Both the position numbers and the translations under genes were made by a program. Source: Paludibacteraceae bacterium (GTDB taxonomy: Bacteria; Bacteroidota; Bacteroidia; Bacteroidales; Paludibacteraceae). Taken from it: a stretch of DNA of 40,872 nucleotides. Of this stretch, positions 33,860 to 40,872 are shown piece after piece (the stretch's first letter is position 1; each line of letters opens with the position of its first letter). The notes below the pieces were generated by a model. That model did not search any database and was not told the DNA's origin. It saw nothing but the letters and a program-made list of their open reading frames with translations. The stretch lies in NCBI GenBank assembly GCA_016292775.1, contig JAEDFN010000011.1:1-40872 (forward strand), written 5' to 3'.

Positions 33860-35209
33860 ATGAATCTTACTATAATTTTTATTGCAATTGTCGTTGTCGC
33901 AATAGTTGTCGTTGCAACGATCATCGTTATCTATAAAAAAAGTGGATTTTCCGGAGATGTCAAATCGCAGGAAGTAAAAGACATGCTGACACGAACGCAG
34001 GCTATGTTAGAGTCTAAACTACAGGAGCTGGAACGTGTTTATGAAGAGAACCGTGAACTTCAGAGAAAAAAGGAAGACTTATCTCGTGAACTGGGCAATT
34101 CAGAGGCCAATGTGAAAGACAAGGAAAAAGAGCTGAAAGAACGTATGCAGAATATGGAAGTGTGGTACAATGACATGCAAGTTAAGTTTGGCGAGATTGC
34201 ACAGAAATTGATGGACGAGAAAGAAAGTGGTTTTGAGAAGAGAAACTCCGAAGTGCTGAAACCTCTTCAGGAGTCGTTGAAAGAAATGCAAGAAGAGTTG
34301 AGGAAAACCAAAGAGCAAGTGAATGTTGACCTCAACACACAGATTTCCTCGTTGAAAAACATGAATAGAGAGCTTTGTAATGAGACCAGCCATCTCGCCA
34401 ATGTCTTCAAAGGGGGCAATGGCGTACAAGGGAAATGGGGTGAGTCACAATTGGAACGAGTGCTGGAGATTGCCGGCATACCGGAAGGTGAGATGGGCTA
34501 CACCATGCAGGTCTCTGCACAGAACTCAAAATCTGCTCAAGACCGTCCTGACTGCATAGTACACCTGCCGGGCAACAAATGCATCATTATTGATGCTAAA
34601 ACCAACCTGACAGCCTACGAGCGTAGTTTTCGTGCAGCCAATGAAGAGGAACGTGTCAATTGTCTCAAAGAGCATGCCAACGCCGTAAAAACCCAAATTA
34701 CAAATCTTTCGAAAAAACAGTATCAAGAGAACAAAGAGTACAATAATCCCGGTTTTGTTCTGATGTTCTCACCTGTAGAGTCGGCGATGACGGCAGCACA
34801 GCAATACTCCGATGTTGATCTTTTTAAATATGCGGCAGATAGGAATATCTCAATAGTAACTCCTTGGAATCTTATCCCTATCTTGTTTGTTGTGCGCAAC
34901 ATCTGGAAGACGGAACAGCAGGAACGGAATGTCTCGAAAATAGCAGAACGCGGACGTCTGATATACGACAAAATATACCAGATTCTAACAAAGGTGGATA
35001 ATATCAATAAAAATATTGATGCAGCCCAAAAGGAATGCCAGCAACTCGGCAAAGATCTTGGAAGCCAAAATGGCGGGCTGATGCAACAGGCAAAAAAATT
35101 GGAGGAACTTGGCATAAAACCGATATCAACAAACAAAGGCGAAAATAAGATAGAAAACACTACTGTGTATAAGGATTATTATGAAGATGATGATGGTGAT
35201 GTTGAGTAA
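33860..35209 (+). CDS. rmuC: RmuC-type DNA recombination protein
   Basis: A 449-residue RmuC homologue. The order is an N-terminal membrane helix (about 3-24), a long coiled coil (about 40-180), then the nuclease-like domain with GNGVQGKWGESQLERVLE and CIIIDAKTNL (D245 and K247 of the PD-(D/E)XK-like site). The C-terminal AERGRLIYDK block is typical. RmuC limits DNA rearrangements in E. coli and acts as a nuclease domain in some defence settings. Here it sits between HExxH genes inside the island, so it may be an accessory copy (inference). Confidence 0.9.
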   Translation: MNLTIIFIAIVVVAIVVVATIIVIYKKSGFSGDVKSQEVKDMLTRTQAMLESKLQELERVYEENRELQRKKEDLSRELGNSEANVKDKEKELKERMQNMEVWYNDMQVKFGEIAQKLMDEKESGFEKRNSEVLKPLQESLKEMQEELRKTKEQVNVDLNTQISSLKNMNRELCNETSHLANVFKGGNGVQGKWGESQLERVLEIAGIPEGEMGYTMQVSAQNSKSAQDRPDCIVHLPGNKCIIIDAKTNLTAYERSFRAANEEERVNCLKEHANAVKTQITNLSKKQYQENKEYNNPGFVLMFSPVESAMTAAQQYSDVDLFKYAADRNISIVTPWNLIPILFVVRNIWKTEQQERNVSKIAERGRLIYDKIYQILTKVDNINKNIDAAQKECQQLGKDLGSQNGGLMQQAKKLEELGIKPISTNKGENKIENTTVYKDYYEDDDGDVE

Positions 35210-35420
35210 GATATTCGGGTAAAATCACTTATTGTCAATTAAATAATTGTGATATCTCCCACATATAAATAAAATTGTTATTTTCGCAATGCCATATTTT
35301 CAAATTCTGTTTAACGGACCTCGCAGGGTCTGGACGTGTGACGGGGAAAATAAGTGGTAATAATGAAGGTCCACTATAACGTAAAAACCTCGCGATGTAT
35401 AGGGAATCGCAGTGAAATGT

Positions 35421-35687
35421 ATGGATACAATTTATCAATGTGACCTTTTTAAGATGGCGTTTGATGCAGCCACCCATCCAATTATTCTAAAACATAATCC
35501 TAAATATGATGACCAATTAGGTGATAGGTTGCCATATATTTGTTACGATGATGTGATGGATTATAACTGCGTGATAAAGGCATATCCTAAAGACGGAATG
35601 CCAAGTTTTGTAAACGCTGAAGGAGATGTCGTTTGCCAATACGACTCTATTGAAAATATGGTTGAGGATGGATGGGAGATTGATTAA
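35421..35687 (+). CDS. Small acidic hypothetical protein
   Basis: An 88-residue protein from the ATG at 35421 (a GTG at 35412 is possible). It is acidic with pI-lowering Asp runs and conserved-looking aromatic residues (CYDDVMDYNCVIKAYPKDGM). No signal peptide and no known motif. It lies between rmuC and the second HExxH gene, 37 nt before it. A regulator, inhibitor or immunity-like role is possible but not shown. Confidence 0.6.
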   Translation: MDTIYQCDLFKMAFDAATHPIILKHNPKYDDQLGDRLPYICYDDVMDYNCVIKAYPKDGMPSFVNAEGDVVCQYDSIENMVEDGWEID

Positions 35688-35724
35688 TACGGCATTTATC
35701 TGTTGTTTTTTTTAATAATTAGCT

Positions 35725-36993
35725 ATGAAAATCATTGATAGTAAATCATTGTTGACTTCTGCGCAGCTTTATCATGTGCAATCGTGCGCTGCTAAGCCCT
35801 TTCAGTTAGGAGGCTATAGTTCTCTTGAAAATATACTGTCAACACTTGATGTGGATGTGATTATTGAACCAGGCATCCTCAAACGTACTATACCATCTTT
35901 CTTTAATGATGCACTCAAATATTGGGAGGAAGTGGCTACGCGCATACAAAAAGAGATAGAGAAAAATAAACTCAATGAAGAGTTGAAAAGGGTTTTTGAA
36001 ATACTTCAACCTAATCCTAATTTTCCCCAAGGAATGTTTTACTGGACAAAAATGCCACTGCGAGGTTTATATGATCCGGTGGAAAATGTTATAAAACTCT
36101 ATCCAGATGAGATGAAAGAAGAGTATGACGGGATGCGTATGGATGAACTTTTAGTCTCGACACTTGCACATGAAACGATGCACGCCTATTTTAATCGTCC
36201 AAGACATAAATTTGCCTACATACCCACAGTTGAGGAACCGTTGGCTGAGTTCGGAATGCTGTTGTATCTGTACGAAACTGATAGCGAATACTATGATTGG
36301 GCATATGATGATGTTAGCGGAAAGCATACATGCTATAAATATGGTGCAAACTTGATGGATCAATATCTGAAGGAAAGTCCGCTATTTCCAACTCGTCAGT
36401 ACCTTGAAAATTTTAAGTTTAAATTGCCTGCTTATCCAATATTGATTGGTAAACCCGGAGAAGTTGTTTTGCTTACGCCAAAGAAAAAGGGACTTGGTGT
36501 TGACGAATTCCCTATCGGGAAAGCGACAAAAAAGAAGTCATATACACTCTTACCTATAATGCCACCACCATTACCATCATCCGCTACAGTTGTTACTAAA
36601 GGAACGATTGTGGTGCAAGAAACATTTCGCCGTCAATTTGTTTTAAAAGTTTTCATTTATCTTGAATCAAATGTCTTGCTCGGAAAACTTTTTCCGTACA
36701 TTAAAAATGGAAAAGGCGGAACAAATCGAAAAGCACTTCAAAATACTGGGAACTTTAATCTTACTGGCATTTTATGGGATTGTTCTATATTTCCACCAGA
36801 TACTAGGCGTTGGTTTATTGATTATGTGTTTGATATTGATGACATGGAATATTTTTTGTCAAATCAATGGATGGACAATGGCAAGAAAACTGGCCTTCAG
36901 ATTGATAAGTTTATAAAAATGATAAATTATATATATCCAGGGAAATTTGAAATTCAGAAAAAAGACGGTAAATATATCATGATTGAATTATAA
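35725..36993 (+). CDS. HExxH protein with unknown C-terminal domain
   Basis: A 422-residue protein. The N-terminal module (about 1-230) has zinc motif HETMH at 149-153 and the glutamate pair in VEEPLAEFG (E170/E171). This module is shared with the next gene (LLTxxQ ... KPFxLG ... SLxNIL ... VDVxIExG, the same residue numbers for HExxH). A Pro-rich, Lys-rich linker (about 250-290) leads to a different C-terminal domain (about 295-422) with no recognised motif. No signal peptide. Probably cytosolic. Confidence 0.72.
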   Translation: MKIIDSKSLLTSAQLYHVQSCAAKPFQLGGYSSLENILSTLDVDVIIEPGILKRTIPSFFNDALKYWEEVATRIQKEIEKNKLNEELKRVFEILQPNPNFPQGMFYWTKMPLRGLYDPVENVIKLYPDEMKEEYDGMRMDELLVSTLAHETMHAYFNRPRHKFAYIPTVEEPLAEFGMLLYLYETDSEYYDWAYDDVSGKHTCYKYGANLMDQYLKESPLFPTRQYLENFKFKLPAYPILIGKPGEVVLLTPKKKGLGVDEFPIGKATKKKSYTLLPIMPPPLPSSATVVTKGTIVVQETFRRQFVLKVFIYLESNVLLGKLFPYIKNGKGGTNRKALQNTGNFNLTGILWDCSIFPPDTRRWFIDYVFDIDDMEYFLSNQWMDNGKKTGLQIDKFIKMINYIYPGKFEIQKKDGKYIMIEL

Positions 36994-37013
36994 CATTAAA
37001 TATACTTGATTAT

Positions 37014-38906
37014 ATGAATATTATAGACAAAAACTTGTTGTTAACCCCCATACAGAAATCCTTACTGGAGCAATCTACCAGCAAACCCTTTAGGCTGGGC
37101 GACTTTGTGTCGCTGGACAACATCCTCACAAAGTTAAATGTAGATGTACACATTGAATCTGGCAAACCAACACGTTCAGTGGACGATTATTACGACAAGG
37201 CCAGAGAGTATTGGAGAAAAGAGTATGAAAAACTCCTCGAAATGCATAGAAGGAATCCCGAGAATGAGTATATAAGGGAAAAATGGCAAAAGGCAGAAAG
37301 AAAACTAGGAAGATCGCGTTGTGAGCGTAAGGCGCATTTATTGATGAGGCTTCTCGGTTTGTATGACAGCGAGCAGAATGCCATTATATTATATCCGGAG
37401 GCAATGGCAGATGCGGATGCAAGTAAGATAGAGGAATATTTAGTGTCCACTTTTGCACACGAGGTTATGCACGCTTATTTCAACCGTCCTGGACACGAAA
37501 AATATCCTTACGCGTTGTTGGTGGAAGAACCCTTGGCCGAGTTCGGAATGCTGTTGTATCTGCACGAAACTCATAGCAAATACTATGATTGGGCGCATGA
37601 CAATGTAAGCGGTAAGAACTGTTGCTATGGATATGGTGCAATCATAATGGATCAATATTTGGGCGGAGACAGCACACTCAAAAGATATCTTGAAGAGTAT
37701 AAAATACCCATCGGCGAATACCAGATGCTGGATTTCTCAAACGGTCGTATCGATATTCCAAAGGAGGGGGATTTCGTAGATGTGGCTGATCAACCCTTTG
37801 TTGTAGAATGGACTCCCGTGTATAGTATTCCGCCAACTTATTTCTGGGATGAGGCAACTAAGACATTAGGGCTTGATGGAGATTGGAGAGGTATGCACGT
37901 TTTGTCGGATTGCATCCATATATTGCTACGTTATCATTTAAGTAACGACATTGAGCATTTGTATATAGGGAAAGACTATATTTGTGATAGTTCTTGTCGT
38001 GATTTTGATATTCCAACAATGGTTTCTCCGAAACACAAGGAACTGACATCCATTAATGGAATTCTTGTCAGAAAAGAGGATTATAAAGATATTGAAAGTT
38101 TTGGTGAAGGATATTTCAAATTAAAAAGAGATGATAAATGGGGCATACTTGATTCGAAACTCAAACCAATAACTCCATTTAAATACGATAAAATTAAAGA
38201 TTTCGACGAGAATGGTTTGTGCAAAGTGAAGATTGGAAAACTTATGGGACTTGTAAACAAACAAGGTGTAGAGCAGGTGCCGGTGGAATATGAAGATATT
38301 GAATTGTTGTATGACGAAGAAAACCACCAAAATGATACCCGATATTATAAAGCAGTACTGAATAAAAAATGGGGAATAATTGATTCGAACAATAATCCAA
38401 TTACTCAATTCAAATATGATGATATTATATGGTGGTTCGACGAGAATGGTTTGTGCAAAGTGAAGATTGGAGAACTTATGGGACTTGTAAACAAACAAGG
38501 TGTAGAGCAGGTGCCGGTGGAATATGAAGATATTGAATTGTTGTATGACGAAGAAAACCACCAAAATGATACCCGATATTATAAAGCAGTACTGAATAAA
38601 AAATGGGGAATAATTGATTCATACAATAATAAGATTACTCAAATCAAATACGACGAATCTATGTATTGTAGACGCGAATTCGACGAGAGTGGTTTGTGTG
38701 AAGTGAAGATTGGAAAAAGTTATGGGCTTGTAAACAAACAAGGTGTAGAGCAGATACCAGTTGTATACGAGAAAAATATCATACGGAAGAGAATCACATA
38801 CGTGACGTCTAAAGGAGAAGTCACAAGGAGGGAGTGTGAATACGGTGTCAAACTGAATGGCGAAGAATTTACAATAGACAAGTTTGGGAAAAGAATAAAA
38901 GAATAG
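37014..38906 (+). CDS. HExxH protein with WG repeats
   Basis: A 630-residue paralogue of the preceding gene in its N-terminal module: HEVMH at 149-153 and VEEPLAEFG (E171/E172). After about residue 270 it has a link (TYFWDEATKTLG ...) and then WG-type repeats from about 360: KRDDKWGILDSK, LNKKWGIIDSN, LNKKWGIIDSY and the GLVNKQGVEQ(V/I)PV(E/V)YE units. WG repeats form ligand-binding propeller-like domains. Two repeats are almost identical in DNA, showing a recent duplication. It starts 20 nt after its paralogue. Confidence 0.75.
   Translation: MNIIDKNLLLTPIQKSLLEQSTSKPFRLGDFVSLDNILTKLNVDVHIESGKPTRSVDDYYDKAREYWRKEYEKLLEMHRRNPENEYIREKWQKAERKLGRSRCERKAHLLMRLLGLYDSEQNAIILYPEAMADADASKIEEYLVSTFAHEVMHAYFNRPGHEKYPYALLVEEPLAEFGMLLYLHETHSKYYDWAHDNVSGKNCCYGYGAIIMDQYLGGDSTLKRYLEEYKIPIGEYQMLDFSNGRIDIPKEGDFVDVADQPFVVEWTPVYSIPPTYFWDEATKTLGLDGDWRGMHVLSDCIHILLRYHLSNDIEHLYIGKDYICDSSCRDFDIPTMVSPKHKELTSINGILVRKEDYKDIESFGEGYFKLKRDDKWGILDSKLKPITPFKYDKIKDFDENGLCKVKIGKLMGLVNKQGVEQVPVEYEDIELLYDEENHQNDTRYYKAVLNKKWGIIDSNNNPITQFKYDDIIWWFDENGLCKVKIGELMGLVNKQGVEQVPVEYEDIELLYDEENHQNDTRYYKAVLNKKWGIIDSYNNKITQIKYDESMYCRREFDESGLCEVKIGKSYGLVNKQGVEQIPVVYEKNIIRKRITYVTSKGEVTRRECEYGVKLNGEEFTIDKFGKRIKE
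38202..38625 (+). repeat. Recent tandem duplication within the WG-repeat gene
   Basis: About 190 bp starting at 38202 recur at 38436 with a single difference I could find (aaa/gaa in the codon after GGA), up to the GGGGAATAATTGATTC stretch. The period is 234 nt (78 codons), so the frame is kept. A third, diverged unit starts near 38679 (243 nt later). Confidence 0.85.
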
Positions 38907-38922
38907 ACTGAAACTACTATAA

Positions 38923-39033
38923 CAGAAGAGCAAAAGCAATGAAATCACGATTCCTCAACAGGAACACTTCTTGCAGGACTTTTGCGCGATTGAGGGCGAT
39001 GAGAAAGATGGTATAATAGGATTATCCCGATAA
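38923..39033 (+). pseudogene. Short C-terminal remnant of an unknown gene
   Basis: A 36-codon open frame without start: EITIPQQEHFLQDFCAIEGD and KDGIIGLSR, then stop. The composition looks like a real protein end, not random sequence. No family is recognised. It lies in the gap between the WG-repeat gene and the small membrane protein gene. Confidence 0.3.
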
Positions 39034-39046
39034 AATCAAAGGAAAA

Positions 39047-39250
39047 ATGATACTTTCCATAATACTGACAATAGTGATTGTGGTGGTCGTTATCAAATTA
39101 TTCGGCCCAGTACTACTTGACATACTTTCTTGGCTCAGGGGCATCCTGACGCTTCCATTCGCCCTTATCGGAGGCTTTCTCGGATTTCTCATCGAAGCGT
39201 TGCTGTTTGTCGGTCTGTTGTGGCTTGTCGTGACATTGTTCGGACTTTAA
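39047..39250 (+). CDS. Small membrane protein with two helices
   Basis: A 67-residue, very hydrophobic protein with transmembrane segments at about 2-26 and 36-65, joined by a short loop (LSWLRGILT). No charged catalytic residues. It could be a pore-forming or anchoring subunit; the sequence alone cannot tell. It lies 9 nt before the next gene, so the two are probably coexpressed. Confidence 0.65.
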   Translation: MILSIILTIVIVVVVIKLFGPVLLDILSWLRGILTLPFALIGGFLGFLIEALLFVGLLWLVVTLFGL

Positions 39251-39259
39251 CAAAAAGTT

Positions 39260-40066
39260 ATGGATTATAAAAGAACTGTAATAAACGGTCAGTCTATGTA
39301 CTATTACGTTAACGATAATGGTGCAATTATTGAGATTGTAGAAGTGAAAACGAACACCTTTGAGGAAGGCTTATATAGGTGTTGTACCGTTGATATAGAC
39401 ATCAACGTTTATAATGATGATTTCAGCGTCAAAGTCCCTTTCACACTGAAAAATGTAGACTCTGGGATTACCTGTTTTGACTGGTATGGGGATTATCTTG
39501 AAGATATGTACGAGAGTGTTGTTGGGTTCAATGAGGACAAAGACGGCAACTACATAGGAGACGAAGAGGATAGGGCATTTTATGAGGCTGCAAAAGAATG
39601 TGACAAAGATTTAGATGAGTTTTCATACGTATTGAAGCAGTATAGGTCAGAAGAGGATTATGTAGACTGGTGTTGGGGCACTGTTACGACTTGTGTTTAC
39701 GATGATGAAGACTTATTAACCGGACTCTTGAAGGACATCCCTAAAATAGAGAAAGCTGAAGACATCTATGCAGCTGTTAACGTCACGGGCAACTTTGAAA
39801 TATATGAGGCTGCTGCATATGTTGGAGATGATTTCCTTTATGGTGCCACTCTCTTTGAAGGGGAATTTCACATCAAAGGAATAAGAAAAAGTACGAAAGA
39901 AAAAATGTGTCGGAGGGTGGTAGATTGTCTGTGTCGGTGGGCACACGACAATGCCGAAGAGTATGATTTTGAGATGCACAATTTCGTGAATGTCAATGAG
40001 GGGGACTTGGAATTTGGCAAAGAGTACCCCTGTGGTCTGCAGAAACCCATTGTTGAAGTAGAATGA
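39260..40066 (+). CDS. Acidic hypothetical protein
   Basis: A 268-residue acidic protein with Asp/Glu-rich stretches (NEDKDGNYIGDEEDR) and many aromatic residues (VDWCWGTVTTCVYDDED). No signal peptide and no known motif. It follows the small membrane protein by 9 nt. It may be the soluble partner of that protein. It is the last apparently complete gene of the plus-strand cluster. Confidence 0.65.
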   Translation: MDYKRTVINGQSMYYYVNDNGAIIEIVEVKTNTFEEGLYRCCTVDIDINVYNDDFSVKVPFTLKNVDSGITCFDWYGDYLEDMYESVVGFNEDKDGNYIGDEEDRAFYEAAKECDKDLDEFSYVLKQYRSEEDYVDWCWGTVTTCVYDDEDLLTGLLKDIPKIEKAEDIYAAVNVTGNFEIYEAAAYVGDDFLYGATLFEGEFHIKGIRKSTKEKMCRRVVDCLCRWAHDNAEEYDFEMHNFVNVNEGDLEFGKEYPCGLQKPIVEVE

Positions 40067-40374
40067 GAATAAATAACTATTGTTCCAGACACTTTCAATT
40101 CAATTTGGGCGATTAGGACATCCGATTCAGCAATGCCACAAATATTCTCCATTCACCCCCGGTCCGGTCTGCATTCAGCAATCTCCAAATGTTTTCTAAG
40201 CCCCTTGGCATTCGTCCCCGTCGTATCAAAATTGGCACCGTATCAAAATAATCTTTGCCGCCTCCATTTCTGGCAGCTCTATTTCCTATCAAAAATATTT
40301 TTAGATTAAACTTCTTTAACTTAGACAGTTATGGATATTTTTCGTACATTTGCCGTAGATAAAACATCAGAGTT
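40067..40374. other. Intergenic gap before the recombinase
   Basis: A 308-nt stretch with no supportable gene. TACATTTG at 40345-40352 is a good TAnnTTTG box, 23 nt before the recombinase ATG. No hairpin or repeat stands out in the rest. Confidence 0.5.
40345..40352 (+). promoter_or_regulatory. -7 box of the recombinase gene
   Basis: TACATTTG matches TAnnTTTG and lies 23 nt before the ATG at 40375. No -33 TTTG is obvious. Confidence 0.5.
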
Positions 40375-40707
40375 ATGAGAGCAGTGATATATGCCAGGGA
40401 GAGCACCAACATCCAAGACTATCAAAGACAATTGTACGAATTAAGAGAATATGCAGCCCGTATGGGGTATGAGGTGGTCAAGGAGTTCTCCGAGAAGGTC
40501 AGTGGTGCCAAGAAAATCGAGGAACGGGAAGCCCTGTCCGACCTGTTGGACTACGTGGAAAGCAACGAAGTGGATAAGGTGTTGATTTACGAATGCAGCC
40601 GTCTATCGAGGAGGGCGGTCGATTTACTCGCCGTCATCGAGCAGCTGATCGAACAGGGGGTGTCCGTTTTTGGTACAGTATTGAATATCCCAATTGCAAA
40701 GCAATGA
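40375..40707 (+). pseudogene. Truncated serine recombinase (resolvase/invertase)
   Basis: The N-terminal 100 residues are a serine recombinase catalytic domain: ARES with Ser10 as the nucleophile candidate, DYQRQLYELREYAARMG, the EREALSDLLDYVESNEVD segment and YECSRLSRRAVDLLAVIEQL. Family members continue with a long helix and a helix-turn-helix of about 90 residues. Here the family match ends at GVSVF, and the last codons (GTVLNIPIAKQ) are the complement of a fragment on the other strand. The gene was cut by a rearrangement near 40,670. Confidence 0.75.
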
Positions 40708-40872
40708 AGTCATTAGCTACGTGCATAGTCAGGTCTTCAAGAGACTTGCCTGGGAAATAAGTAACATCACGCCCTGAGTAGATGCTCCTTGCAGAACTGT
40801 GCTATATTCCTGACGTGTTTCGTCATTACCTTCTGATTCATTGATTCCTATTTCACCAGAGAAACCATTATC
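40680..40872 (-). pseudogene. Partial gene on the minus strand at the right edge
   Basis: Two frames, joined by a one-base shift near 40,770, read NGFSGEIGINESEGND and TRQEYSTVLQGASTQG, then RDVTYFPGKSLEDLTMHVAN and DFIALQLGYS. The joined text looks like a genuine protein interior. The start lies outside the window. I do not recognise the family. Confidence 0.4.

Noticed and set aside
35288..35358. Short open frame between rmuC and the gene at 35421 (NGPRRVWTCDGENKW)
   Set aside because: It has only about 23 codons and neither neighbours nor motifs support it.
38202..38700. Long direct repeats that could suggest a CRISPR-like array
   Set aside because: The repeats are about 190 bp, coding and in frame, and belong to the WG-repeat protein.

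Overview
The window looks like a chromosomal segment of a member of the Bacteroidales. Three things point there: promoters of the TAnnTTTG (-7) type with no Shine-Dalgarno sequences, a GlsA/GlsB-type amino-acid lipid locus, and Bacteroidetes-style Suf, HydE/HydG and M3 peptidase genes. No rRNA, tRNA or CRISPR array was seen.

Positions 1-1370 hold the decayed remnant of a gene for an NPCBM-like domain protein. Its 5' end is cut by an IS-end-like inverted repeat and its frame is broken by one stop codon. Positions 1694-9738 are conserved: an M3 lipoprotein peptidase, a polytopic membrane protein, and sufC-sufD-[APC permease]-sufS without an adjacent sufB. Positions 9942-19635 form a long, tightly spaced plus-strand gene train: a GlsA-like O-acyltransferase, three tandem GlsB-like N-acyltransferases, a small Cys-containing membrane protein, hydE, hydG, a GH13 glycosidase and a secreted patatin. 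miaB converges on this train, and copies of its own 3' end are repeated downstream of it. miaB and dnaK diverge from a shared intergenic region in which dnaK has a textbook sigma-54 (-24/-12) element and an upstream palindrome.

From the dnaK terminator (about 23,350) to the right edge the window is an accessory island. Its left half (23.4-32.9 kb) is mostly minus strand and full of broken genes: a CoiA-like stub, an XRE-PIN chimera, a frameshifted secreted protein, a metallo-beta-lactamase tail, a sigma-70 gene reduced to region 2, an EcoRI-type methylase fragment, an AlbA_2/ATPase with an apparent internal deletion, and a frameshifted AAA ATPase. Apparently intact members are a NERD protein, two PD-(D/E)XK-like nucleases, a WYL regulator and an XRE regulator. 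The WYL gene shares an inverted-repeat operator with two other promoters.

The right half (32.9-40.1 kb) is a plus-strand cluster that appears intact: an HExxH metallopeptidase-like protein, RmuC, a small acidic protein, two paralogous HExxH proteins with different C-terminal modules (one with WG repeats), a small membrane protein and an acidic protein. A truncated serine recombinase follows. I regard the HExxH-RmuC-HExxH-HExxH/WG cluster as the best candidate for an undescribed system, and the WYL-controlled nuclease/sigma-fragment module as the second.
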